Below are positions 1 through 7,549 of a stretch of 28,878 nt of DNA, one piece after another; within the stretch, counting starts at the first letter, position 1, and each line of letters starts with the position of its first letter. Location: NCBI GenBank assembly GCA_030836325.1, contig JAURQC010000047.1, forward strand, positions 1 through 28,878, read 5' to 3'. The notes under the pieces are model-generated. The model was given only the letters and a program-made list of their open reading frames with translations, was not told where the DNA came from and made no database searches. This stretch comes from Candidatus Nanopelagicales bacterium. Lineage in GTDB: Bacteria; Actinomycetota; Actinomycetes; S36-B12. Both the position numbers and the translations under genes were made by a program.

Positions 1-440
1 AGATCATCTGCCAGGACTACGTACGGACCTTGGGTGCGCATGCCGCGAGCGTCATAGCGGGCCCAGTAGAGCTCTCGGCGACGAGCATCGGCGGTCACGA
101 CGAAGTCGTCCGTGGCCTCCGAGCCCGCTGAGTTGACGTGTGCCCACGCGATCACATCCAACGAGCACATCCCCACCAGCGGAACCGCCCATGCGCGTGA
201 GAGTCCGAGCGCGAAGGCGACACCCACACGTAGGCCCGAATACGGCCCTGGTCCCACCCCCACGCAGACCGCCTGCGGGATTGCGCTCGAGAAATCCGAG
301 CGCAGATCGATCAGCGCCTGATCGATTACCTCCGCATGTTTGCGCCCACCCTCGATCGAGCGCCGCGGCCCTGGGCCGTGGCCATCACCAATGCCCAGGG
401 ACGTGACCGGGCCCGAGGTGTCGACGCCAAGAACAAACAT
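1..440 (-). CDS. tsaB: TsaB, tRNA t6A37 threonylcarbamoyltransferase complex subunit (partial, 3' end missing)
   Basis: TsaB is the inactive ASKHA-fold partner of TsaD; with TsaE it makes N6-threonylcarbamoyladenosine at position 37 of ANN-decoding tRNAs in the cytoplasm. The visible 146 residues begin MFVLGVDTSG, the phosphate-1-like strand of this fold. They continue with a KHAE segment near residue 38 (HxE-type region) and GVGPGPYSGLRVG near residues 61-73, the family hallmark, then a DARRRELYWA segment late in the fragment. The ATG at 440 starts two bases after the tsaE stop (TGACCATG), so translation is probably coupled. No clear Shine-Dalgarno sequence is visible inside the tsaE tail. 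The frame is open to the left edge, so the C-terminus lies outside the window. In actinobacteria rimI and tsaD usually follow; this cannot be seen here. Confidence 0.93.
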   Translation of the reverse strand, partial: MFVLGVDTSGPVTSLGIGDGHGPGPRRSIEGGRKHAEVIDQALIDLRSDFSSAIPQAVCVGVGPGPYSGLRVGVAFALGLSRAWAVPLVGMCSLDVIAWAHVNSAGSEATDDFVVTADARRRELYWARYDARGMRTQGPYVVLADD

Positions 441-442
441 GG

Positions 443-922
443 TCACAGGAGGGAGTCTTGCATCGCACGAAATAGCCGATTCGAACCACCGCTGGGAACG
501 AAAGCGCGAATTCGACGCGTCTCGTCATCGCCCTGGAGTCGAATATGCACTCGCTGCTGCGGCAAGGCGCGGGCCACTCGCTCGCCCCACTCGATCACAA
601 CCGCCGTGGTGTCAAAGTCGAGGTCGAGGTCATCCCATTCCTCAAGCGAACCAACACGGTAGGCATCAACGTGAGTGAGCGGTGTGCACGCTTGCCCGAT
701 ACCCATTTCACGTGCCAACACGAAGGTCGGGCTGGTGATCGGCTCGGTGATCCCCATTCCGCGGGCCAAACCTTGCGTGATCGTCGTCTTTCCGGCTCCC
801 AGGTCTCCCTCGAGCACGACGACGTCCCCTGGTTCGAGAAGAGCACCGATACGTTCTCCGATCGCCCGAGTGTCCTTCGAGGACAAACTGTCGAGAACTA
901 TGTCGTCGAGCGGTTCGCTCAC
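443..922 (-). CDS. tsaE: TsaE, tRNA t6A biosynthesis ATPase
   Basis: TsaE is the small P-loop ATPase that drives turnover of the TsaB-TsaD complex in t6A synthesis. The 159-residue product has the Walker A motif GDLGAGKTT at residues 39-47. It also has the family segment ITSPTFVLAREM near residues 62-73, the switch-like HVDAYRV stretch, and a VVIEWGE motif near residues 108-114. Length matches the family (about 150-160 residues). The start is GTG at 922, and its GTGA overlaps the stop codon of the upstream hydrolase gene by 4 bases, which argues for translational coupling. tsaB follows after 2 bases. The pairing with tsaB supports the call over other UPF0079-like ATPases. Confidence 0.95.
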   Translation of the reverse strand: MSEPLDDIVLDSLSSKDTRAIGERIGALLEPGDVVVLEGDLGAGKTTITQGLARGMGITEPITSPTFVLAREMGIGQACTPLTHVDAYRVGSLEEWDDLDLDFDTTAVVIEWGERVARALPQQRVHIRLQGDDETRRIRAFVPSGGSNRLFRAMQDSLL

Positions 923-1992
923 GCAACGCCTCGGCTTTCACCCAAGTCCCGCCGAACCCGATCAACGAGACCGTCGAGGAGGTCGTTTACTTCGTGCGGG
1001 CGTTCGAGCATCACCATGTGACCGCTATCGCCGAGGATTGCAAACTCCGCACCCGGTACGGCTTCCACAATCTCCTCGCTGAGTTGTGGGGGCGTCAATC
1101 GGTCCGCGGATCCAACGATCACCAGCAGTTCTGCCTGCTGGAAAACCGGTAGTACCGCGTGCTTGTCGTGCGCTTGCAGTGCTGGCAAGAAGTCAGCCAC
1201 AACTTCCAAGGACGTGCTCGCGAGCATCTGCGCAACGAAACGTCCTGCGTGATCAGACGCCGGTGATCCGAAGGAATAAAGGCGGGTGATGAGCAGTCCG
1301 AGATCGCTGTCTGACCACCCATCAACGAGGTGCTCGCGCTCGGCAAGGAACTGGGCAATCGGCGGGGCCCATGCCTGGACCGCCTTTCCTAGGGGACCGG
1401 GCAGTCCGAGCGAATTAGCCCGCACACTGCCTGCGGTGGTGGCGATGAAGGCGACGCCGCGGATCCGCGAACCGAACTGATCGGGGTGCTGGTCGGCGTA
1501 GGCCATGATCGCCATCCCGCCCATCGAGTGTCCGATCAGAACGATCGGTCCACGTGGCACTACGGCATCGATGACCGCGGCGAGATCGTGCCCGAGTTGA
1601 TCGATGTCATGGGACTCGCCACCCGCCCTGGCCGAACGACCGTGACTGCGCTGGTCAAAGAAGACAAGACGAGCAGTTCCGCGCAGGTGTTCGCGCTGGT
1701 AATGACACGAATCCTGGCTCAGGGCGTAGCCGTGACAAAACACGATCGTTAGGTCAGTGCCCTTCGGATCAACCGGCTCATCTACTTCCACGTGCAAGGT
1801 TGTTCCGTCTGTGGTGACGAACTCGTGGACGTCTCCTCGGAGAGTTCCCAAGCTTGATTTATCGTCTGCGCTCAGAGCCGAGCGCCGCACCAGTGCGCGT
1901 TCGGCCAGAACACCGACAGCGGCTCCGGCCGCCACCACTCCGGCCGCGGCTACGCCTCGACCGGCGAGTCGCCAGGCGGAAGAGATGTCCAT
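919..1992 (-). CDS. Membrane-anchored alpha/beta hydrolase
   Basis: This is an alpha/beta-hydrolase-fold enzyme of unknown substrate, 357 residues from the chosen ATG. A hydrophobic alanine/valine/glycine-rich segment at about residues 10-28 should act as a membrane anchor or uncleaved signal. Next come the oxyanion-region HGYALS, the nucleophile elbow GHSMGG (Ser about 156), an Asp in GSADRLTPP (about 297) and a His in GDSGHMV (about 325), so the catalytic triad is complete. The ATG at 1992 was chosen because GAGGAG lies 10 bases upstream. The ATG at 2001 is in frame but too close to that site, and the longer reading frame would run into alr. The gene sits between alr and tsaE, a place where actinobacteria often carry such a hydrolase. 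Esterase, lipase or peptidase activity cannot be distinguished. Confidence 0.88.
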   Translation of the reverse strand: MDISSAWRLAGRGVAAAGVVAAGAAVGVLAERALVRRSALSADDKSSLGTLRGDVHEFVTTDGTTLHVEVDEPVDPKGTDLTIVFCHGYALSQDSCHYQREHLRGTARLVFFDQRSHGRSARAGGESHDIDQLGHDLAAVIDAVVPRGPIVLIGHSMGGMAIMAYADQHPDQFGSRIRGVAFIATTAGSVRANSLGLPGPLGKAVQAWAPPIAQFLAEREHLVDGWSDSDLGLLITRLYSFGSPASDHAGRFVAQMLASTSLEVVADFLPALQAHDKHAVLPVFQQAELLVIVGSADRLTPPQLSEEIVEAVPGAEFAILGDSGHMVMLERPHEVNDLLDGLVDRVRRDLGESRGVA

Positions 1993-2036
1993 CGCTGCCA
2001 TTCTCCTCGGTGTGGTCGTCTCAGATCTAGCAGGCG

Positions 2037-3182
2037 TCAGCCATCGGACACCGTGACGTACTCGCGCGGCACCCGCGGACTGATCCTCGTGACAATCTCG
2101 TAGCCGATGGTGTTCGACCATCGCGCCCAGTCCTCCGCGCTCGGCTCACCGTTGCCGCCAGGGCCGAAGACGATGACGTCATCGCCGGGCTGGTCACCGG
2201 AATCGAGACCAAGGTCCACCACGAACTGATCCATGGCCACCACGCCACGCACTGGGCAACGTCGACCGCCAATCTGGACTTCGGCGACGTTGGAAGCAGC
2301 CCTCGGGATGCCATCGGCGTACCCAACGGGAACGAGTCCGATGGTGGTCGGCTCGGAGGCGATCCATGAGCCGCCGTAGGAAACGGCGGTACCGGGCTCG
2401 ATGCGCTTAACGTGAGCAAGCCGTGCACGCAGTGTCATCGCTGGCCGCAGTCCGAGTTCGGTGCTGGTTCCCAGTCCTGATCCAGGCGTTACTCCGTAGA
2501 TCGCGATTCCCGCGCGCACCAAGTCGAAGATTGCATCCGGTCGATCCAGCGTTGCAGCGCTGTTCGCCAGGTGGCACAGCTCCGGGCGCACGTCGTAAAT
2601 CGACAACACCTCGCGCGCCTGCGAGAAAGTAGCGAGTTGTTCGTCGATGGATGGGTTGAGTGGCTCATCTGCACTGGCCAGGTGAGACCACAAGCCGACG
2701 ATCTCGATGAATCCTGCCTCCTGCGCCGAGGCGGCAGATGCGAACACCGTTTCCCACGAAGTTCGAGGAACACCGTTCCGGCTGAGTCCGGTGTCCACTT
2801 TGATGTGCACCCGTGCTCGTCTTCCCACCCGTCGGGCGGCTGCGACGACTTCCACCAATGACAGCTCGCTGGATATGGACAGATCTACGTCGCTTGTGAC
2901 GCAGTCGATAATTCCTGGATCACCCGGCGCCCACAGCCACGCCAAAAGGTGCCCGCGGTCTCCCGTTGCGCGCAGATTCAGGGCCTCCGCCGGCAATGCA
3001 ACACCGAGCCACTGAGCCCCGGCGTCGCGTAAAGCACGAGCCACCTGCGTGCAGCCGTGCCCATAGGCGTCGGCTTTGACTACTCCCATGACCGGCACAC
3101 CGCATTGCTCGAGGCGCCGATAGTTGTGAACGATCGCCGTTAAATCGATGACGGCCTTGGCGCGACTCGGATCACCGGTCAT
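2037..3182 (-). CDS. alr: Alanine racemase
   Basis: Alr is a PLP-dependent enzyme that interconverts L- and D-alanine, supplying D-Ala for peptidoglycan. The 381-residue protein has an N-terminal TIM barrel with the PLP-binding motif VVKADAYGHG (Lys36 forms the Schiff base) and the KVDTGLSRNG segment at about 128-137. The C-terminal beta domain carries the second catalytic base, Tyr269, in AVSYGGSW. Length is normal for the family. The ATG at 3182 overlaps the stop of nnr by 4 bases (ATGA). The order glmS-nnr-alr is a common actinobacterial arrangement linking amino-sugar and D-Ala supply for the wall. Confidence 0.97.
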   Translation of the reverse strand: MTGDPSRAKAVIDLTAIVHNYRRLEQCGVPVMGVVKADAYGHGCTQVARALRDAGAQWLGVALPAEALNLRATGDRGHLLAWLWAPGDPGIIDCVTSDVDLSISSELSLVEVVAAARRVGRRARVHIKVDTGLSRNGVPRTSWETVFASAASAQEAGFIEIVGLWSHLASADEPLNPSIDEQLATFSQAREVLSIYDVRPELCHLANSAATLDRPDAIFDLVRAGIAIYGVTPGSGLGTSTELGLRPAMTLRARLAHVKRIEPGTAVSYGGSWIASEPTTIGLVPVGYADGIPRAASNVAEVQIGGRRCPVRGVVAMDQFVVDLGLDSGDQPGDDVIVFGPGGNGEPSAEDWARWSNTIGYEIVTRISPRVPREYVTVSDG

Positions 3183-4681
3183 GTCAGCAACCCTGCCAGG
3201 TCGCCGGATCGAGCGGCAGCTATCGCCTCAGGTATAGCGTCACACACGTCGGTGGCAACGATCGGCCGTCCACCCCGACGCGCAATTCGAGCAGCGGTGC
3301 CATGCAGCCAGACTGCTCCAGCGACGATCATGGCTGGCTCGTCATCGTGATAGGCCGCCAACATTCCAGCCAACAGGCCGGTCAGGACATCCCCACTGCC
3401 AGCGCAAGCAAGGTCGGCGATGCCTGCAGTGTCGACATAGGCGCCGCCCCTGGGGGTAGAGATCGTGGTGCCCGGACCTTTGAGCACCACGATCGCTTGG
3501 AGTTCGGATGCCATGTCCGCTGGTGTGGCGGCATGGTCGATCGCGCCAGCGAGACGCTGGAACTCACCAGCGTGCGGTGTCAAAACCGTCGTCAGTCCAC
3601 GATCACCGCGTTCACGGACCCGCGAGGCAAGACCGGCATCATCAGCCAGACACTGCAGTGCACCAGCATCGAGGACAACAGAAGCATCCGACCCCAGCAC
3701 CATCTCAACGGTTGCGGCATCGGATTCGGTGAAGCCCGGGCCGCAGGCCCATCCACGGATCCGCGGGTCCTGACGCATGTCTGAACGATCCAGGACAACG
3801 TCGGGGTATGTGGAAACCACGAGGTCGGCGACACCATCGGCACGATCAAGGAATCGGACCATTCCCGCACCGGAATAACGACTCGATCCAACGGTGAGCA
3901 GTGCTGCACCCGGGTACGCCTCGCTACCCGCCGCAACTGCAACGACACCCCGGAGGTACTTGTGGTCGTCGTGGGACGGCGCGGCAACGATGTCCGCGAC
4001 ATCCATCGCCTGGATGCTCAACCAGGTGGGCTCAGGAAGCTCGGGCTCCAAACCGATGTCCACTTCATGCACGGCACCGACGTACTCGCGACCGGGACTA
4101 AGCAAAAGCCCCGGCTTGAAACATCCGAAGGTGACGGTGACGTCCGCATTGAAGACAGCACCGCTAACTGCACCAGTATCGGCATCGACTCCACTCGGGA
4201 GATCAACAGCGACCCGCAGCGCATCCACCCCGCTAGCAAACCGAACGATCTCTGCACTCGGTTCGCGAAGCGCGCCGTGAGCACCAATCCCCACAATGCC
4301 GTCGATTACTAGATCCGCATCGACAAGCAGCGAGCGAACCTGATCATCGACTTCAACAACGGATACCAAGCGCCCGCCGGCCGCCTCGAGAGCACGTGCG
4401 CCGTTCTCGTGGTGCGAATCAGCGACACACAGCGCCACCACCGACATTCCCCGGGCAGCGAGGTAGGCGGCGGCAAAGAGCGCATCACCGCCGTTGTTGC
4501 CTGCGCCGACAAGAATCACCACGCGCGTTCCGACCACGTGGCCCTGGACGTCACGCAAGAATCGAAGGCATTGCACTGCGAGCCCGCGGGCCGCTAGCTG
4601 CATCAGCGCACCATCCGGAACCCGCGACATCAACCGGTTCTCAGCATCGCGAACAACCTCGACCGGGTACAGCCCGAACAT
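3179..4681 (-). CDS. nnr: Bifunctional NAD(P)HX epimerase / ADP-dependent NAD(P)HX dehydratase
   Basis: Nnr repairs hydrated NADH/NADPH. The N-terminal YjeF_N domain (about residues 1-215) epimerises the R and S forms, and the C-terminal ribokinase-like domain (about 235-490) dehydrates S-NAD(P)HX using ADP. Visible motifs are GAGNNGGDAL near residue 60, DLPSGVDADTG near 160, KYLRGVVAVAAGS near 241, LTPHAGEF near 367, VVLKGPGTT near 399 and the catalytic AGSGDVLTG near 428. The fused length of about 500 residues is standard. The start is ATG at 4681, sharing TGATG with the glmS stop; a GTG directly before it (4684) is the only close alternative. Its stop overlaps alr by 4 bases. Confidence 0.95.
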   Translation of the reverse strand: MFGLYPVEVVRDAENRLMSRVPDGALMQLAARGLAVQCLRFLRDVQGHVVGTRVVILVGAGNNGGDALFAAAYLAARGMSVVALCVADSHHENGARALEAAGGRLVSVVEVDDQVRSLLVDADLVIDGIVGIGAHGALREPSAEIVRFASGVDALRVAVDLPSGVDADTGAVSGAVFNADVTVTFGCFKPGLLLSPGREYVGAVHEVDIGLEPELPEPTWLSIQAMDVADIVAAPSHDDHKYLRGVVAVAAGSEAYPGAALLTVGSSRYSGAGMVRFLDRADGVADLVVSTYPDVVLDRSDMRQDPRIRGWACGPGFTESDAATVEMVLGSDASVVLDAGALQCLADDAGLASRVRERGDRGLTTVLTPHAGEFQRLAGAIDHAATPADMASELQAIVVLKGPGTTISTPRGGAYVDTAGIADLACAGSGDVLTGLLAGMLAAYHDDEPAMIVAGAVWLHGTAARIARRGGRPIVATDVCDAIPEAIAAARSGDLAGLLT

Positions 4682-6531
4682 CACTCCACCGTGACGGACT
4701 TCGCGAGGTTGCGCGGTTGATCCACGTCATGTCCTTTGACCGTGGCCAACTCACAGGCGAACACCTGCAACGGCACTGTCGAGACAAGCGGCTGCATAAG
4801 AGTGGGGGTTTCAGGGACACGGATGATGTGGTCAGCGAATCCGGAGATGGATTCATCGCCCTCTTCCGCGATCGCGATGATCGACGCGCCTCGAGCCCGT
4901 ACCTCCTGAATGTTGGAAACGATCTTGTCGTGGAGGACTGCACGCCCGCGCGGCGAGGGCACCACCACGATCACCGGAATGCCGTCCTCGATCAAAGCGA
5001 TTGGCCCGTGCTTAAGTTCTCCCGCCGGGAAACCCTCCGCGTGCATGTATGCGAGTTCTTTCAGCTTCAGAGCGCCTTCGAGGGCCACCGGGTAGCCGAC
5101 GTGCCGGCCCAGGAAGAGCACGGATGGCGCTTGTGCAAACTCCTGCGCGAGAGCGCGTACCCGTTCCACCGTGTCGAGAACAAGATCGATCTTCTGCGGC
5201 ATGTCACCGAGTTCGCTCATGATCGCGCGGATCTCGTCTTCAAACATCGTGCCGCGCGCTTGCGCGAGATACAGACCGACGAGGTACGCAGCAATTATCT
5301 GCGTCAAGAACGCCTTGGTCGACGCCACAGCAATTTCCGGCCCTGCGTAGGTGTAGAGCACCGCATCGGACTCGCGCGGAATGGTCGAGCCCACGGTGTT
5401 GCAGATCGCAAGCGTTCGGGCACCCTGCGCCTTGGCGTGCCGAAGAGCCATCAGCGTGTCCATCGTCTCGCCAGATTGAGAGATCGCGATGACGAGTGAG
5501 TCCGGCCCCACGATCGGATCCCGGTAGCGGAACTCACTTGCGAGCTCGACGTCCACGGGTAGACGGGTCCAGTGCTCGATCGCGTACTTCGCAACCATCC
5601 CAGCATGCGCTGCGGTTCCACAAGCCACCACAACGACCTTGGTGATGTCCCGCAGGACTGCGTCGTCGAAATCCGTTTCATCTAGTTGGATTCGCTGCTC
5701 GGAATTGATGCGCCCGCGCAGGGCATCCGCGACCGCCTTGGGTTGTTCGGCAATCTCCTTGAGCATGAAGAGGTCGTAGCCACCTTTCTCAGCCGCTGAC
5801 GCATCCCAGTCCACTGAGTAGGGCTTGGCCTCGACCGGGGTCCCAGAGAAGTCGGTGACCTCAACGCCGTTGGCACGCACCACCACGATCTGGTCCTGCC
5901 CGAGTTCGAGTGCATCGCGTGTGTGATCGACAAAAGCAGCGACGTCGCTGGCAAGGAAATTCTCACCCTGACCGAGCCCCACCACTAAAGGTGAATTCCG
6001 GCGAGCACCTACCACCAGCGTTGGGTCGCTCGGATCCATGGCCACGAGCGTGAAAGCACCCTCAAGACGATGGCACACGGCCTGCATTGCCCGGGGTAGG
6101 TCATCATCGACGCTCGGCAATGCTCGCGCCAGCAGGTGGGCAACGACCTCGGTGTCGGTTTCCGAGGCCAGGTGCACGCCGGCGGCCGTCAGTTCATCTC
6201 GCAGCTGGGCGAAGTTCTCGATGATCCCGTTGTGGATGACCGCCACCCGGCCGTCGTCGCTCACATGCGGATGAGCGTTGTGATCGGTGGGTCCACCGTG
6301 CGTAGCCCAGCGGGTGTGACCGATACCGGTCGTGGACTGCGGCAGGGGGTCTTGCCCGATGAGTGTCTCGAGATTGGCGAGTTTGCCGGCCTTCTTGCGT
6401 ACCTCGAGGCGACCCTCGCTGATCACAGCCACCCCGGCGGAGTCGTACCCCCGGTACTCCAAGCGGCGCAACCCGGCCACTACTACTTCGAGGGCCTGCT
6501 TCTCCCCCACGTAACCGACGATTCCGCACAT
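4681..6531 (-). CDS. glmS: Glutamine--fructose-6-phosphate aminotransferase (isomerizing)
   Basis: GlmS makes glucosamine-6-phosphate from fructose-6-phosphate and glutamine, the entry step to UDP-GlcNAc. The 616-residue protein begins MCGIVGYVG, in which Cys2 is the N-terminal nucleophile after Met removal, so the start at 6531 is fixed and the longer open frame upstream is not coding. The glutaminase domain includes RRLEYRGYDSAG and GHTRWATHGGP. Two SIS domains follow (CGTAAHAG, SQSGETMDT), and the isomerase region holds ALKLKELAYMHAEGFPAGE. The C-terminal DQPRNLAKSVTVE is the usual active-site tail. No Shine-Dalgarno sequence is visible and a -10-like TAGTCT lies 7 bases upstream, so the mRNA may be leaderless. 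No glmS ribozyme fits in the 37-base spacer. Confidence 0.97.
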   Translation of the reverse strand: MCGIVGYVGEKQALEVVVAGLRRLEYRGYDSAGVAVISEGRLEVRKKAGKLANLETLIGQDPLPQSTTGIGHTRWATHGGPTDHNAHPHVSDDGRVAVIHNGIIENFAQLRDELTAAGVHLASETDTEVVAHLLARALPSVDDDLPRAMQAVCHRLEGAFTLVAMDPSDPTLVVGARRNSPLVVGLGQGENFLASDVAAFVDHTRDALELGQDQIVVVRANGVEVTDFSGTPVEAKPYSVDWDASAAEKGGYDLFMLKEIAEQPKAVADALRGRINSEQRIQLDETDFDDAVLRDITKVVVVACGTAAHAGMVAKYAIEHWTRLPVDVELASEFRYRDPIVGPDSLVIAISQSGETMDTLMALRHAKAQGARTLAICNTVGSTIPRESDAVLYTYAGPEIAVASTKAFLTQIIAAYLVGLYLAQARGTMFEDEIRAIMSELGDMPQKIDLVLDTVERVRALAQEFAQAPSVLFLGRHVGYPVALEGALKLKELAYMHAEGFPAGELKHGPIALIEDGIPVIVVVPSPRGRAVLHDKIVSNIQEVRARGASIIAIAEEGDESISGFADHIIRVPETPTLMQPLVSTVPLQVFACELATVKGHDVDQPRNLAKSVTVE

Positions 6532-6538
6532 GGCAGCA

Positions 6539-6544
6539 AGACTA
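6539..6544 (-). promoter_or_regulatory. Candidate -10 element for a leaderless glmS transcript
   Basis: On the minus strand the hexamer TAGTCT fits the actinobacterial -10 pattern TANNNT and ends 7 bases before the glmS ATG. That spacing would put the transcription start at or next to the initiation codon. A purine-rich ribosome-binding site is absent from the spacer, which agrees with a leaderless mRNA. No convincing -35 box is visible at 16-18 bases. This is an inference from position and pattern only. Confidence 0.35.
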
Positions 6545-6568
6545 CGCCCGAGGTGACAAGGTAGTGCC

Positions 6569-7549
6569 GTGCTCACCGTACGGGTCTCGTGTCCTCGTGA
6601 CCTAAGCCAGCGCTGCGAGCAGCTCCTGTCGGCGGCTCCCAGCCTTACCGGGCTCGCAAAATTTCCCGGGGCCAGCATCGACCCGGCTGGCGACATTTTC
6701 GAAGCACAGGTAGAACGCGACGCGGTCAATGACCTCGTGAGCGGTCTTATGGGACTTGGCGTCACAAAAGCCGGATCGGTTCAGATCCTGAGCTCAAGCG
6801 CCTGGGTGTCCGAACGCGCCCTCCACGCAGAGGAAACGTCGCCCGATGCCGACAACGTGGTCTGGCCCCAGGTGATTGAACAGGCCTACGAGCAATCCAA
6901 GATCACCCCGGCATTCCTGGCATTCATGACGATGGCCACCTTGCTCGCCGCGATCGCGGTCATCACCGACTCGCCGATCCTGGTCGTCGGAGCCATGGTG
7001 CTCGGTCCAGAGTTCATGGCGGTCATTGCTCTCGGGTTGGCGCTGGTGCGTAAGCGCCGCTCCCTACTCCACCAAGCCGCGCGGACGCTCATCCTCGGCT
7101 TCAGTTTCTCCGTCATGGCCACGGTGGCTTTCGTCGGGTTAGCCCGTGTCACGGGCTTGGCGACACTCGCCGATGTCAGCGCGCCCCGTCCTGGCGTCTC
7201 ATTCATCTACACACCGAACGCATGGTCACTGATCGTCGCGGTAATTGCTGCAGCGGCCGGTGTCCTGGCTCTGACCACGTCTCAATCCACGGGCATCATC
7301 GGCGTTTTTATCTCCGTGACGACAATTCCCGCTTCTGGAAACATCGCCGTCGGTCTGGTCTTCGCCCAATGGAATCAAGTAGTGGGCAGCGCCCTGCAAC
7401 TCGCGATCAACCTGACAGGAATGGCGCTATCAGGCTGGTGCACCCTCGCGTTACGTCAGCGTATGTCGGATCGGACTAGTCGAGAGTTAGCTCAGCACTC
7501 ACGACGGCGGCTATGGCGCCGGCTAGTCGCTCGGCATCCTCAGTCGTAG
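6569..7549 (+). CDS. DUF389 family integral membrane protein
   Basis: This is the only recognised plus-strand gene. The 326-residue product has a soluble N-terminal part (about residues 1-110) followed by about six hydrophobic segments near 113-131, 135-158, 171-192, 218-236, 242-265 and 271-296, and a short arginine-rich tail. The sequence ITDSPILVVGAMVLGPEF near residues 132-149 matches my memory of the DUF389 core (D-S-x-x-x-x-x-G-A-M). The biochemical role of this family is not established. The start is GTG at 6569, with AAGG about 7 bases upstream. It is divergent from glmS with a 37-base spacer, and its last 24 codons overlap the 3' end of glmM in the opposite orientation. It interrupts the usual glmM-glmS neighbourhood. 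Confidence 0.85.
   Translation: MLTVRVSCPRDLSQRCEQLLSAAPSLTGLAKFPGASIDPAGDIFEAQVERDAVNDLVSGLMGLGVTKAGSVQILSSSAWVSERALHAEETSPDADNVVWPQVIEQAYEQSKITPAFLAFMTMATLLAAIAVITDSPILVVGAMVLGPEFMAVIALGLALVRKRRSLLHQAARTLILGFSFSVMATVAFVGLARVTGLATLADVSAPRPGVSFIYTPNAWSLIVAVIAAAAGVLALTTSQSTGIIGVFISVTTIPASGNIAVGLVFAQWNQVVGSALQLAINLTGMALSGWCTLALRQRMSDRTSRELAQHSRRRLWRRLVARHPQS

Noticed and set aside
1993..2121. N-terminal extension of the alpha/beta hydrolase into alr
   Set aside because: The extra residues are basic and unconserved and overlap alr by 85 bases; a good ribosome-binding site supports the start at 1992.
4396..5499. 367-codon plus-strand open frame
   Set aside because: It lies antisense to nnr and the end of glmS, both with clear conserved motifs. 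The protein is Arg/His-rich with no recognisable domain, a typical high-GC shadow frame.
6532..6568. glmS ribozyme or riboswitch
   Set aside because: The spacer is only 37 bases, too short for the ribozyme, which is also a Firmicutes feature.
6532..6765. N-terminal extension of glmS
   Set aside because: The open frame upstream would destroy the required N-terminal Cys2 and overlaps the divergent DUF389 gene.
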